Below, piece by piece: positions 1 through 11,491 of a DNA stretch of 64,000 nucleotides. The DNA lies in NCBI GenBank assembly GCA_021234155.1, contig JAJEKV010000046.1, forward strand, positions 1,974,298 through 2,038,297, in the 5' to 3' direction. Each line of letters starts with the position of its first letter. Position 1 is the stretch's first letter. The notes below the pieces were generated by a model. That model ran no database searches and was not told the DNA's origin. It saw only the letters and a program-made list of their open reading frames with translations. The DNA is from Isoetes taiwanensis. Taxonomy: Eukaryota > Streptophyta > Lycopodiopsida > Isoetales > Isoetaceae. The position numbers and the translations under genes were made by a program.

Positions 1-219
1 CTGGGTAGACTGCATTCCACATTGCTCTTCTGCCGTGTAGTAATGATTTCAAGCATGGTTGAAGATTTGATTGTTCAGTATGATAAGCAAGAGTGAAGCG
101 TGACATGCTAATCCTTAAGGGCTGCTCTGATGATCTCCATTCTGAAAAACAGATCTAAAGAACAGCTGCCGAAGTGACTAGCTGCCAAGGCAATTACCAG
201 TGTTGCCTTCACCTATCTT
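1..219. other. no gene recognised at the left edge
   Basis: All three plus-strand frames close quickly and no motif is recognisable. The segment leads directly into a 65-bp tandem duplication. It could be the 3' flank of a gene outside the window, but nothing seen here supports that. Confidence 0.4.
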
Positions 220-349
220 AGTTTATCATCTGAGTAAAAATTTGTATTAGCGTTTTTTTCCATGTGATTGCTCACTTCATGTTTAGTTTATCACCTGAGA
301 GAAAATTTGTATTAGTGTTTTTTTCCATGTGATCGCTCACTTCATGTTT
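220..349. repeat. 65-bp tandem duplication
   Basis: Two adjacent copies of a 65-bp unit, 220-284 and 285-349. Each starts with AGTTTATCA and ends with CACTTCATGTTT, with a few substitutions between them. This is non-coding and AT-rich. Tandem pairs of similar length occur near 60.7 kb and 62.1 kb, with unrelated sequence. Confidence 0.85.
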
Positions 350-1630
350 AGTATAGCTTCCTAATAAATAAAATTTTATTGTTAGGGTGTCCTGCCGAGG
401 AATATCGAGAGATCGATGTACATATCTTTCCTTGCAGGATGCTTTCGATCAGTACGATTTGGCTTAAAAGAAGCCCACGGGTAACTCATACATGCTCTCA
501 ATACTTTAGACATTAGGTGAGTTTAAATAGGGCTGCAAACTATGATCCCCTTGAGCATAAACTAGAAAACATCGTCATACAAGAAATAGAGCACACACTG
601 GCAGAGATCAGAATCCATGATTCATTTAATCCTCAACAGATTTGTGCGTGCATCTGCATCTATCTCATTGTTTTTAATACAAGTGCAGAAAGGGTCAAGC
701 GTTGCAGTTTAATTGGATCGTATACGCGGAGGATTCATTTCTTTGTAGTGATGGTACCTTCTCGGGAGACTTCAACAAGGTATGGAAAAATATAAAAATC
801 TTATATGACCAACTATACTCAAAGTCCATGAGTTTGAAAAAAAGCGGATAAGAGAGCTGCCGATTGGAGGGTTTAAGTAGTGAGATACTTAAAATCTGGT
901 GAAGGTAATAAAGTTGCGACAAAAAGAATACATTGAATCGTATGCTACCATCACTCCCAGAACTAGGTGGGTGTATTGTCGCGTTTGGAAGAAGCAAAGG
1001 TAACATTTTGCTACATTTCTTTGGGATGCGTGCCTTTTTACGACGCAATTATTGCTTTTTGCAGGTGCCAGTAGACATTGCCCCATCTTTTCCATGCATT
1101 TTCGAAGTTTTATGAGCGGGCCATTTTCCTTGCAAGGTTTCGTCCAATTGGTAATTTTATATCCATCCAAAGTGGTGTGATTGGTTCCATAAAAGTACAC
1201 AATAAACCTCTTGACAAGGATCAAATAAAAAAATGTAAACGATACGCCACATTATATGAACACGCCTTGTTCTGCATATTGCAAGACATCTTTTATTTTA
1301 AATTTGGCACATGGCGGCTCACTCATTATTCACTACAATTCATTACAACTTGAACTTGTAGGAAACATTCTCTACAAATACTACCGATCAAAGTCGGTGC
1401 ATTTATTGGCTCCCGATTAATTGGCTTCTATTTTGCAAGTCGAATACCAAAAATGGTGTATTTGACTCGTAGATTCTCATGTAAATTATGTAAGTCAAAT
1501 ACGCCAAAAAGTATTGTGTGAGTCGAATACCCCTCCAAAGTAAATAAGGTGCTGCGCACGGAGGGTTGCCCTCCGTGACCCGAGAGTGAAATGGCTTAAA
1601 TCACACTTCAAAGTCATGTTTTCGAGCGTA
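350..1630. other. non-coding stretch, nothing recognised
   Basis: The short open frames here (for example 695-1048 and 889-1224 on the minus strand and 1078-1353 on the plus strand) overlap one another on both strands. None has a recognisable motif or a coding-like composition, so I treat them as chance frames. Confidence 0.4.
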
Positions 1631-1639
1631 TACTGACAT

Positions 1640-1706
1640 ATACTTAGAATATGCCACAAACCCACATGGATGAGGGTTTTCCCCTTAGGGGCAACCCAAA
1701 AAACTG
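1640..1706. repeat. dispersed repeat, copy A (SINE-body-like)
   Basis: This segment shares about 65 bp with 6478-6547: a run of ATATGCC-type words, ACCCACAT, GAGGGTTT and then AGGGGCAACCCAAAAA. In the second copy the shared block is followed by a minus-strand tRNA-like head. Here the head is missing or too diverged to see. The most likely reading is two copies of the body of one SINE family, this one truncated. Confidence 0.55.
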
Positions 1707-2205
1707 GACTCAAACATATCAGTGGAATGCTATTTTCATGCCCAATTCATAATTCATAAGGCAAGGCATTCAAATGCGCTAATAACTCACAAATTGAATG
1801 TTGCAAATAGGAAAAAGAAACACAATCCATTGGTTCCATTCAAACCTTGAACATATCGAAGGCGAAGCAAGAATGATGATTTTCGTTGGTGTTTTAGTTT
1901 TTCTTTATCGGGGCTCAACACATGCACTTAAACTTTAGCCCTTGGGTTCTCCAAGATTCAAGGAATTCGATTTTTTATTGCTATTTTTGTTTTCTAAATT
2001 TGAAATTGCCTCCAAGATTTCCAACCACCTTTATTGATTTTAGTACTAAATTGGGGGACAAAAGGGACATCGAAAATGAGACACCCCAGTGTGCAGACAT
2101 TTGTTTGGTTCTAAAACTACAAGGTTGAATCCATTATTAATGTTTGACCTTTTATGGTAGAGTATATCTCTCAATTTTGAATGGCGTGGAAGAAGATCTT
2201 GAATA

Positions 2206-2275
2206 TGTGGGATTTGAACCCACATTATGCCCAAAGACAGACCAAATTCTCTTCCACGGATCGGCCAGCATCATG
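2206..2275 (-). repeat. tRNA-like sequence, probable SINE head or tRNA pseudogene
   Basis: On the minus strand there is a perfect T-arm-like hairpin at 2206-2224, with TGTGGG/CCCACA stems around a TTCAAAT loop. It contains a B-box match (GGTTCAAATCC). An A-box-like TGGCCGATCCGTGG lies upstream at 2254-2267. The A-to-B spacing fits a tRNA-Ser/Leu-derived pol III promoter. No acceptor stem pairs across the ends, so this is not a functional tRNA gene. Confidence 0.5.
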
Positions 2276-2279
2276 AACA

Positions 2280-4560
2280 AAATATTAAATTGATTGTAAG
2301 ACTTTGGAGTACCTGTAGGAATTTTGAAGGCGGGGAGGAGCCTATGGCCCAAATCCTCTTCAAGTGTAAGAAGCTCGCCATTGTAGCCATTCACATTCAA
2401 ACCCTGAGACATACCAATTATAAAGGACTGACTGGATCAACTGTTATTATATTCAAATCTGTAAAAGGAGGCAAGGCACTCAGTGTTGCCATTGACTGAA
2501 CATGTCCTGCCCAAAAGCCAGTTCATTCTTAGCCTAAGTTAATGAAAAAGCAAAATGGTGCTAATTAGAATGGTATTACAATTTCTTGGAGCATAATACA
2601 GAGAAGTCAGACTTCAAATCCTAAATACAACTTTTCTTTTCCAGAATTAGTTTTACAATACACAAAAGCGCATGCAGCATTTTAGATATTCAGTTGATAG
2701 AGATATATTTATATGCAATCTTGGAATGTTGTTAGAAATAATTCCATTCTTACATCCATAAAGTTTGAACATTGACATAAGCATGGTAGAGATACATTCA
2801 TACACAACCTCATAAAGTCCATGAAATATTCCATCCAAGATTATTGGTATGCTCATAATGGGTGCATGAGTAGCACATTTATAAGCCTACTCATGCATGC
2901 TGTAAATTTTTCACAATAAGATAGTCGCCTGGCACAATATGTCAATCAAATTGCTAAACAAAGTGATGGTGTCTAACAGACTCTTTATAGTACAACTTAG
3001 AGGACCTTATTGCTTCTGGCTTGCGTGTTCGATAAAAGGAATCCTTTGCTTTGAAAGAAGAAGATGCGATAATGTGACAAGACTATCACATGTTGAGTCG
3101 TCGAGAATGGCCTCGAGAAAATGGGTCTATTTTACATTCAAAGGAGCCGCTTGTAGGATGTCCATGTGATGTGGTAATGTTTGAGTGTTTTACCTCACTT
3201 CAACTTCTTCTCTTTGTCCTATTTTTTTTCTGTATTTCTAATTGAAATTATCCATTTGCCATTCTTTTCATCTTCTTTCCGATTAGACAAATAAAGCCGC
3301 ATGCATCAAACACATGAATTAAGGCTGGCATAGTTGACTTTCTAAACAACCTGAATGTTTAAAAAAAAGTGCATCTTGATTTAACTCATTGGTGATAATC
3401 CGATATATAAATTAGTCCATGAAATGAGACCCAATCATTCGATCACAAACCCGGCTCACGGGCTTACATCCATTTATTTTCGATTAATAGGTTTGGCATG
3501 CACTGGTTCCTTCCCTAGATTGTCTTATTAGAACCTTTTGTTATTTGAGTGCGAAATTTAGATGGTCGGTAAGGCCTACGACCCTGAGATGATCCTTGTA
3601 AAATTGCCTTCTAGTAGAAAACTTCTGAGAAGCATAAATAATGGCCCAAATCATATGGCATAGTTGATCTATATGATACTAAAAAGGTGGTAGCGGATCC
3701 TAGAATAGCATACTAACACTAGTCAATTTGGAAGTAATCTTTTACTTGGTCACTTTAGCTCCCAAAACTGCACTTCATAAAATTTGAAGGATATCATTGG
3801 TAAGAGAATGCTTGTTTTTCCTTGTGAGTTCTCAAAACTGTTTCTCTACCTAGATTTGGCCACCAAAGAAGGATATTTTGACGAGGCCTCAAATAAACTC
3901 CATATCCAAATTGATCTCTTGTCTTTGTGGATACAGATTCTGCACCAACATGTGCTCTTAGGCTTTTCTCAACATAACCTGCCCACCCCTAACGCCACCA
4001 CGGGAATCAAAGTTCTCCGCCAGATCGGGCGTACATTTTGCCCATAATATATTGGCCCCACACTAATGAGCTTTTCAGGTAGAACGTTTACAAACAAGAT
4101 ACCATTTTTCTCTGACACTATAAAGCCAAGTCCAACATGTTTCAATTTCCTAAAGCATGAACTAGCTTTCACGATGTGCACAACTAACTAGCATTGGATC
4201 ATGATAGGGATTTTATAGCAAGACTCTATAAAAGCAGAAATAACCTCCGTTAAGGAGATTATTAGGCTAATTCCAGAAAAAACATCATATCTTCCTTTAC
4301 AATGTTGAAAAACTAAAGTGGAAGTGTAGTCCTGCTTTATAGATTTGTAAGGCCTTGGAAATTAAGTGTTTCTTCTTCCGTGAGTGTAATTGTCAAAAAG
4401 TGTGGTGCTTGGAGGCTAACAATCAAAATGAACATCGAGCTACATTATGCACATCATCCAGCCCTCTATGTTATCATCTACATCATGCAAAGATACCTTT
4501 CTGAAGTGAAGGTTTTGACCAATCCATGAAACAGCTTGTCCAAATTTGTCTCCATCCCCT
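2280..4560. other. non-coding stretch, nothing recognised
   Basis: AT-rich DNA with only short chance frames (2939-3169, 3784-4047 and 3969-4181 are the longest). No domain, repeat family or RNA gene could be supported. Confidence 0.4.
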
Positions 4561-4952
4561 AGTAGGGCTAACATATCAAGTGAATCGACCTAAAAAGGAA
4601 CATGTCCGTTGTGATAGATAATACACAAAGAAAATGCAAGCTACCTATTCTACAAACCTCACCAATGTCAATGAATACCCTCCAAGAGAATCTTCTCGAG
4701 CGACTTAATGGCCTTAGCTCGTCCAATGGAAAAGCATGCTCCATGTAATTATTAAAAGCGTGATAGAACATGTCCTTTTGCAATGGTAGTCTCAAATATA
4801 AATATGGGGTGAAAAAAATAAATTTGGTTGCATTAAGCTGAAAATTATGAGCAACCACATGACTATGATATACAGATCCGACTAATCTAAATTCATATGA
4901 GCTGCCTACAAACAGAAGCATAATCTAGTTGCAGGAATTGACAAACCATTAA

Positions 4953-6330
4953 CTATAATGTTGAAGTTTGCGGAGTGGGGACACAACACCGCTTTGAAGC
5001 ATCTCTCGCATATAATTCCATTGCTTCAAGTGGTTGTCTTTTTTGCAATGTGATTCTATTAAGGAATTCCAGCTCACAACATCGGGCTTTATCCCATCCT
5101 CCTGCATTTTGGAAGGTTGATAAAGCATGTTTTAGATGCCCCTGTCTTGCCAAATGTATCAATGACAATGTTATACATATGCCGATTAGGGGGGCAATCC
5201 GGAGGCGTTGTACCTGCGTGCAAGATACCAACAAAGACGCGTTGCCATTGCCCGGTATCTCTAAAAACGCTCATTAATCTACTATAAATGAATGCATTTG
5301 GTTTGATGTTTGCACTCAACATTTCCTCATACATGCTTTCCATTCGTTCTAGTCGTCCGGCTCGCCCATATGATTCAATTATTAAAGCATAGGTGAACCT
5401 ATCGGGCAGAATTTTAGCTTTCTCCATGCTCGAGCGCGGGCCTTCAAAGATCTTTGAAATTGACTTTTCTTGTGTAGCCACTAAGAAGGGCATTATAAGA
5501 TTCAATTCACGAGTCCATTTCATTTCTTCAAATAGTGCTTCGCTTACGTGGTCCTCCCATGCTTTCCCAAAGCAACTAGCAAAGATACATAGGATGCCTC
5601 ACTTGCGATAAGTCCAACGACTTGCATTTTCTCTAAAAATGACAGCCCTTCATCCGCTTTAAATGAGAATCACATGCAATAATGAGTTCATTGTACAACT
5701 TATTGTGCGGTTCCATTTCTTCTCGCACTACTTCTTCATACATTTTGGATCGTCCTGCGGCATAACTTTATCTTTGATACAAGCACGCAAGACATGACTA
5801 TAGTTCATAGCATCTGGTTGGAGCCCCTCTTTTCTCATTTTTTTCAACATCAAGTGCACCATCATGAGCTCCATTCGATGCACAAGCGGCAACTAGTGCA
5901 TTGTATGATAATCTACCAAGAGACCCGGTCCTCGGCAACATATAAAGACTTCTCAAGATTTGCGGCCCCGCTATATCGGTAATCACTCTTGAATCTGAGA
6001 AGATCAAAATTGTTCGCCAACTCATTATTTTTTAGCCAGTAGAAGCTCACTGTTAGCGTCATTTTACACGATAATGCATAATTGTTTCACAACAATTTCC
6101 CAAGTAGGTTCAAGAACTCCACGAAAGTCTTGTATTAAATCATTCTCTCGTATCAAAACCACTAATGTAATCCATTTTATCGTCGCTCTTGTGCCTCACG
6201 GGAGACAAGACCTCTCGTTCTAGCCTCATAAGCAAATCCCTCCACCTTAATCCTAATCCCCAACGATCCTCATTCCTTCTAGCAACCTCATCTAACGAAA
6301 CAAAGCGTTTCCCGATTTGCTTTCCTTCCT
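4953..6330 (-). pseudogene. P-type pentatricopeptide-repeat (PPR) gene, broken
   Basis: PPR proteins bind organellar RNA through tandem 35-residue helical hairpins. Minus-strand translation from about 6025 down to 4953 gives PPR-style helices in several frames. The best is the 5089-5523 frame, with the helix pair DRFTYALIIESYGRAGRLER, then NAFIYSRLMSVFRDTGQW, then RHMYNIVIDTFGKTG. Upstream, the frame at 5798-6025 holds SYNALVAACASNGAHDGALD, and its continuation (PDAMNYSHVLRACIKDK) lies in another frame. The C-terminal part (4953-5234) is shifted again. The region 6060-6330 looks weakly coding and may be the N-terminal part. At least three frame changes break the protein. Spacing of about 35 residues and the P-D/N positions identify a P-class PPR; which family member is unknown. 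Confidence 0.72.
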
Positions 6331-6477
6331 CTTAAATCTTGAGAATCCTTGTTCTCATTTGCAATTTCTTCCTTGATGTGGCGGCGCTGCTTGAAGGAAT
6401 GAAATTTTGAAATTTGGATAATAGAGTTTACGGCGTACGCCGGTTTGAGCGATCACCAAGATATCTTTGGGCATATC

Positions 6478-6616
6478 TTCGGCATATACGGATATGCCCA
6501 CATACCCACATAAGCGAGGGTTTGCCCCCTAGGGGCAACCCAAAAATGTTAAAAAGACAGGTTCGAACTCGCGGAAGGAAGTCGAAAACCGAACGAATTA
6601 CCCATCTGTGCCACGC
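6478..6616 (-). repeat. tRNA-derived SINE-like element, copy B
   Basis: On the minus strand an A-box-like TGGCACAGATGGGTAA (6598-6613) is followed about 30 bp on by the B-box GAGTTCGAACC (6560-6570). After this comes a body (6478-6547) shared with 1640-1706. Pol III A/B boxes plus a repeated body is the standard structure of a tRNA-derived SINE. No poly(A) tail or target-site duplication could be fixed, so the outer limits are approximate. Confidence 0.6.
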
Positions 6617-6619
6617 AAA

Positions 6620-7440
6620 ATTATTGCAATAAGATTAATTCTCATTTCATAATAAAATATGAATGTTATGCACGACGTATTCGGCTCGATGTCTTCTGGA
6701 ATCGAACCCACTTTCGGGAGCCAATATTTCGTTCGGATCAAAGTCAGAAATTACAAGCTCTATGAATTGAAAGAATATGAAACTAATTATTTGTATCCAC
6801 TTTACACATACAAAATAGTAGAGGGATCTCCTTTTGGGATGGTGTGACTGAGAATGTCAATTGAAACTGGTAATTAAATTCTCTTGGAATATGTAATTGC
6901 TATTTAGATGGGGCCATATGGTTGCATCATTTCAAGCTATGATTCAATTTAAAAATCATATGGATGACGTTTAGAATTGTCCTAGCCTTAATTTTGTCAA
7001 AAATCAACAAACTCACGACCACCTTTGTCATCATGGTTAATATTTTCTCTTGAGGAAATTAGGTTACTTTATATTGCATATCATCATAAAAGTTGAGCAC
7101 CACACTGCTTTAAGTGTAAAAAACCTTATTGAATCAAACAAGTTCCAAAACATGTTATATCTATAGATATTCAACATATACCATAGTTCAGGTTATCCCA
7201 TATAGAGATGAGTTGTTGCATGAGGTTTACATTGGGATTATACCAAATGGATATGCATCAAACCTTTCAAGTTTTAAGGAAAAAAATCAAGTTATGTATT
7301 TGGAAGCAGTGATCTAAGATATGAGAATGTATGCCAAGGCTTGGCTTGGTCAAAGGAATTAGATGGCACATAAGTGGAGGGAAAATGATACTCTATTGGA
7401 TGAAAAAAAGATTAATAACATCCCACTTATACTGGGCTCT
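6620..7440. other. non-coding stretch
   Basis: Short chance frames only. A B-box-like GGGTTCGATTCCAG occurs on the minus strand near 6700, but without a matching A box. Confidence 0.35.
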
Positions 7441-7620
7441 TAACATTTTCTGACTGACTAGGCAGTTGACCCTTTAGCTGAAAGTCCTCAGTTGTATGAT
7501 TATGTTATATAAATATTGTCATCAAGATATGCAACATGCAAGCGACTTCTATGCATGCTTGCCAAGTGTCCTCATGCACTTAAGTGGCAGCCCTGCATGC
7601 TGCCAAGTGATGGGCGCTAG
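7441..7620. repeat. diverged direct repeat, left copy
   Basis: About 150-180 bp that recur in diverged form at 8011-8215. Shared words include TTTAGCTGAAA, CCTCAGTTGTAT, AACATGCAAGCGAC and AAGTGTCCTCATGCA in the same order. The two copies are about 570 bp apart. They could be an old tandem duplication or terminal repeats of a small decayed element. No coding sequence lies between them. Confidence 0.7.
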
Positions 7621-8010
7621 ATTCTAAAGGGGCTGGAAATGGAGCTAGGAGCACAAATGATCTAGAATGCTAGTCAATCTGTGGGTTATCTTCCTCAAGC
7701 CAAAAGAAGACTCAAGACTACATGCACGCAAGGGGACTAGTCCACTCAATGACTACCTTAGAAATCTTGTTATCCATTGATCACCTCAAAAACTGCAGGA
7801 GCTCAAGCTTAATTTGGATTGTGTTAAAGTAATTGCATACTCCATTTTTTTCCTAGCAACTAAATTGTCTTAAAGAAACAATTGTCTCAACTCCTAATAT
7901 CATGAGAGCTTTATTTGTCTCATTGGATGGAATAAATCTATTAGACATTGAAAATCTATAAGAATTTTAATCAATGATTGAGAGATATTGTTTGGACAGC
8001 AGAGCCCTAA

Positions 8011-8215
8011 CAACTTTTTACCAACTAGACAGCAACCATTTAGCTGAAAATCCTCAGTTGTATCATCATGTCATATTAAATATTTCCATCATGATATACA
8101 ACATGCAAGCGACGTCTATATATGCTTGCTAAGTGTCCTCATGCAAATAAGTTAGGTGCTCCCATAAAAGCTATTCGAGCCCTAGATGCTGCCAAGTGGT
8201 GAATAGGGACTTACT
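8011..8215. repeat. diverged direct repeat, right copy
   Basis: Second copy of the block at 7441-7620, collinear and in the same orientation, ending with a similar GCTGCCAAGTG word. Divergence is clear, so the duplication is not recent. Confidence 0.7.
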
Positions 8216-8734
8216 CTAAGTGTTGACAATGGACATTTGAAGCTCATGCAATAGGGAACTATATATAGAGATGTTCCACGATAGGAAAGTGCGTTTTGGT
8301 TCAACTCTAATTGTGAATATTATACCTCAGCTTAATGTTTAATTTTTATCTTGAAGAAATGCTGGTACCAAAAGAAGATACATTTCAATTAAGCAGGACT
8401 ATCCAACCCATATAAGGAATGTTACCTTATCATGTAATAAGATAAAATTATGCACTAATCTCATAAGCCTATCATATTTTTGTCAAAATTGTCAATCAAT
8501 GCTAACATCTTGTTTAGGGTGGATTTGGGGTTTCAAAATGGCTCGCAAATTCGATTAAATAATTCCTTGTCATATTTGGCTCGATCAATCAGTTTTTTGC
8601 CTTCTTTCCTCTTACCAAAGTTAGTATTATGTGGTATAGTAAAGGAAGGAGTAGGCTTATCTGGCATCCACATGACATGTTTTGATAGGAGTTGTATACG
8701 CATTCAGTACTTTTAAAGGCTCCCAATATGATAA

Positions 8735-8769
8735 TCTCTCCCTCTCCCTCTCCCTCCCTCTCTCTCTTT
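8735..8769. repeat. pyrimidine-rich simple repeat
   Basis: Imperfect (TCTCCC)n passing into (TC)n, about 35 bp. Low-complexity DNA. Confidence 0.8.
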
Positions 8770-10920
8770 GTGTTCTAGATGACAATTAACGTACAGATAT
8801 TGTGCAGGAAGAAAATATCTAAACTTAAAAGATGTCTTGATAATACAACAACACTTTGTTAGCTGGACCTGAGGACTCATTGGATGAGAACATCCCAAAA
8901 AGGACCTCAAATAGTATGTCGCTGGAGCTTTATGTACTTCTTGCGCCATTTGGAATATATTATCGAATATGTTATGGTACAAGCATGGGGGAGTGTTCCA
9001 CGGCGAGACCCATAAGAAATCTGGCAAAGCTATGTGAATATTCCAATGTAGCGGACAATAATATTATCCTAAATATCCATATATTATTATAAAGGGAATA
9101 TCCTCATTGACCTATAATTGAGAAGGCCTTTATTTTTACAATAAAAGTCGGCTCAGATTATCTCCGTTAGATTATGTTTGGAAGACCAAGCAAGGTGAAA
9201 ACCCTTCCTATTTTTCCCGAAATCCAAAACGGGTTTCCAAACTCGGAAGCTCGAAAGGGTTTCCGATTCAATTTGAAAACCTGAACGGTTTCCGCTTAAG
9301 AAAAGAAATCAAAGCAAATTTTTGGGTCGATATGGTCTGCAAATAATAATTTCATGCAATTTACAAGGGGGTTTCACATACATATTCCATATAAAATGGG
9401 CACGTGGGGGGGAGGGGTTTTTTTGGGGTTCAAAATGTATGTATACCTACGAGACCATATACGTTTTGAGCTTGGACATGTCGCATAGTTACGAAAGGGG
9501 GACTCTAGTATCTTACTTCTAGCAAAAGTAATGTTACGATGAAGCATTTATTTTGTAAGATGAATCCCAAATGAATTTAGGATAAACCTTCGTTCATAAG
9601 CGCAAAATCAAGGTCAAATTGTCAATCTTGTCAATATGACCAACTCTTATTTCCACTAATGTTTCCCCATTTTGCAATGAGGTAAATGTAAGTTAGAGAG
9701 TACAATAAATGAAAATCTACTCAACATAATTTATGGTTAAGGGCAGGGTAAGTTAAGAGCAATTTGGGTGTAAAAGTAAGGAGTCGGGCATTCTAGCTTT
9801 GAGAGCATAAGGCTGTATACGAAGGGGTTTTGATGGATGGCAGGCTGTATACAAAGGGGTTTCTCCAGACCCAAGGAACACACATGCTATATGTCCCTTA
9901 TATAGAGGAGAACCCTCCAGAGAAATTTAATTCCCTGTATTGCTTTGGAAGACCCTTTGTTTGAAGATTTTATGTTCTTAGCTCTTCCTTTGGCGGTGTG
10001 ACGATTGCCTAAACTAGAAAGATTTTTCAAGTAAAAATTAATCATTTTTTTTTTTTTTTGGGAATTCTTCAATATTCTTCTACACCAAGCATGCAATCCA
10101 GAAGTGTTTCTTTGAATGGGGAATTTTCATACTCAAATAAATAAAAGAATGTTGTTTAGGAGCAATTTTGGGATTTTCGAAAGCATGTTCTTTGGATTTA
10201 TGGATTTTGTAGAGCTTAAGCACGCCTAAGCATCTGCGCAACAAGGATCGACAAGTGAAGGAAATTAGCAGAGTACAAATTCCGAGTTAGTATTTTATAT
10301 CCTTTGAATCTATTTTGGCAAGAAAAATCAGATCAGGCTTCATTTCAACGATCTTCCTCTGTGCAATTTTCTTTTATATTAGTAGATGACTCTGGAGTTC
10401 GTTACTTCAACAAACCTATGCTTACTAGAGGCTCCCAACCTGTGACGGTTCAAGGATCTCAACCTATGGTGGTTTGTTTTTTGACAAACCATCTGCAGTT
10501 CCAAATTGCACATTGGCATTACTATTTGAGGAACTTGATATGTAAGCTGAAACAATGTTCTAGCTTTTTGCTTTAGGGTTGCCGAGTCCTCTTCACTAGA
10601 AGTCTGGCTTGGGGGAACGTTGTGACTACTGTTTTCCTCGAAGTGAGTTGTCTATGATGTCTTACAAAGGCTGGTGTAGCTTAACTAGTGGTGATGGTGT
10701 TTCAAATATAGAAGATAGTTTTCAGTGATACAGGAGAAGGTGTGCTGTACAATTTGGACTGAGGCCCGAAGTCCGGAGACACCTCCCAGAGAGACAGACG
10801 AAAAATATCAAAGACCGGTTTAGACAATGATTGAAGCTTTTGTGGAGAAGGTGTGCAAAAAGCAGAAATACCATCCATATTCTGTAAAATTCTTATCAGG
10901 GACAGAGAATCAAAATAGGG
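8770..10920. other. non-coding stretch
   Basis: No convincing coding region. Short frames at 8856-9092, 9322-9522, 9887-10096 and 10304-10576 have no recognisable motifs. A poly(T) run sits near 10045-10059. Confidence 0.4.
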
Positions 10921-11034
10921 TCATTGATCTGAGTTGTCAACATTTGGTGTCGTGGGAGGAGTATTAAAGCGACCATGAGGTAAACCTGCTGGATTTTCAG
11001 GAGGTGTCATGGCCTGCAACTTTCTTTTGATTCC
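10921..11034 (-). CDS. probable terminal exon of an unidentified gene
   Basis: On the minus strand a pyrimidine-rich acceptor (TTTGTTTTACAG, RC of 11035 onward) is followed by a 38-codon open frame ending in TGA at 10921-10923. The peptide starts GIKRKLQAMTPPENPAGLPH and ends in a Pro/Thr/Asn-rich tail. It reads like the C-terminus of a real protein: basic start, no rare-residue noise, clean stop. I do not recognise the family. Upstream exons would lie to the right, and the copia element at 11156-15885 would then sit in an intron. The link to exon-like pieces at 17.8-18.3 kb is not established. Confidence 0.45.
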   Translation of the reverse strand, partial: GIKRKLQAMTPPENPAGLPHGRFNTPPTTPNVDNSDQ

Positions 11035-11150
11035 CTGTAAAACAAAATACTACAATCAATGGAAAGTACATTAGAAGCGACGAGAATATACGAATTAGAA
11101 AACCCAAGCTGGCTGCCCATACACGTTTATGCAAGGGATGCTCAGTCTAT

Positions 11151-11155
11151 AGGCG
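11151..11155. repeat. target-site duplication of copia element 1 (left)
   Basis: AGGCG directly before the 5' LTR, repeated exactly at 15886-15890 directly after the 3' LTR. Five base pairs is the usual copia integrase stagger. Confidence 0.93.
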
Positions 11156-11394
11156 TGTTGAAATATATTAAGTGTTTCTATTTAAAGTTGTTTCTATTTC
11201 TGTTTATCCTTAAGTTATGCATTATATATTGGAAAATCTGATCAGACGGTTGAGCATATTGTGGCAACATTAGCTCCTTGATTATGAGCTAAACTTGCTG
11301 AAGATGATGTATTTAAGGTTGAAGCCTGGATCAATGAAATTACTGAGTTCTGATCATATCGTGTTCTTCCTGTGTTACATTGTATGTTTTAACA
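11156..11394 (+). repeat. 5' LTR of copia element 1
   Basis: 239 bp, starting TGTTGAAA and ending TTTTAACA (TG..CA termini). It matches 15645-15885 except for 2 bp missing in the early A-run and one substitution at 11341 (TACTGAG here, CACTGAG in the 3' copy). It drives transcription and supplies the R region for strand transfer. Confidence 0.95.
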
Positions 11395-11408
11395 GGTTAT
11401 GGGCCCAC
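11395..11408 (+). promoter_or_regulatory. primer-binding site, half-tRNA iMet type
   Basis: GGTTATGGGCCCAC begins with no spacer after the LTR. It is complementary to the anticodon stem-loop of plant initiator tRNA-Met (GTGGGCCCATAACC), not to the tRNA 3' end. This is the arrangement known from Drosophila copia, which is primed by a cleaved 5' half of tRNA-iMet. The 14-base match and its exact position are seen directly; the priming mechanism is inferred. Confidence 0.85.
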
Positions 11409-11491
11409 GCATGTGATCCGACTGCATTTACTTCTTGTCTGGCTCTGTCCTTGTTAAATCCTAAGCAATTTCTGCATTAAATACCTGTACG

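Noticed and set aside
695-1224. Overlapping minus-strand frames of 111-117 codons
   Set aside because: They overlap each other and plus-strand frames, have no motif and low-complexity composition. Judged chance.
7441-8215. Idea that the diverged direct repeats are LTRs of a small element
   Set aside because: No TG..CA ends, primer-binding site or polypurine tract are visible, and the interior is only a few hundred bases without coding.
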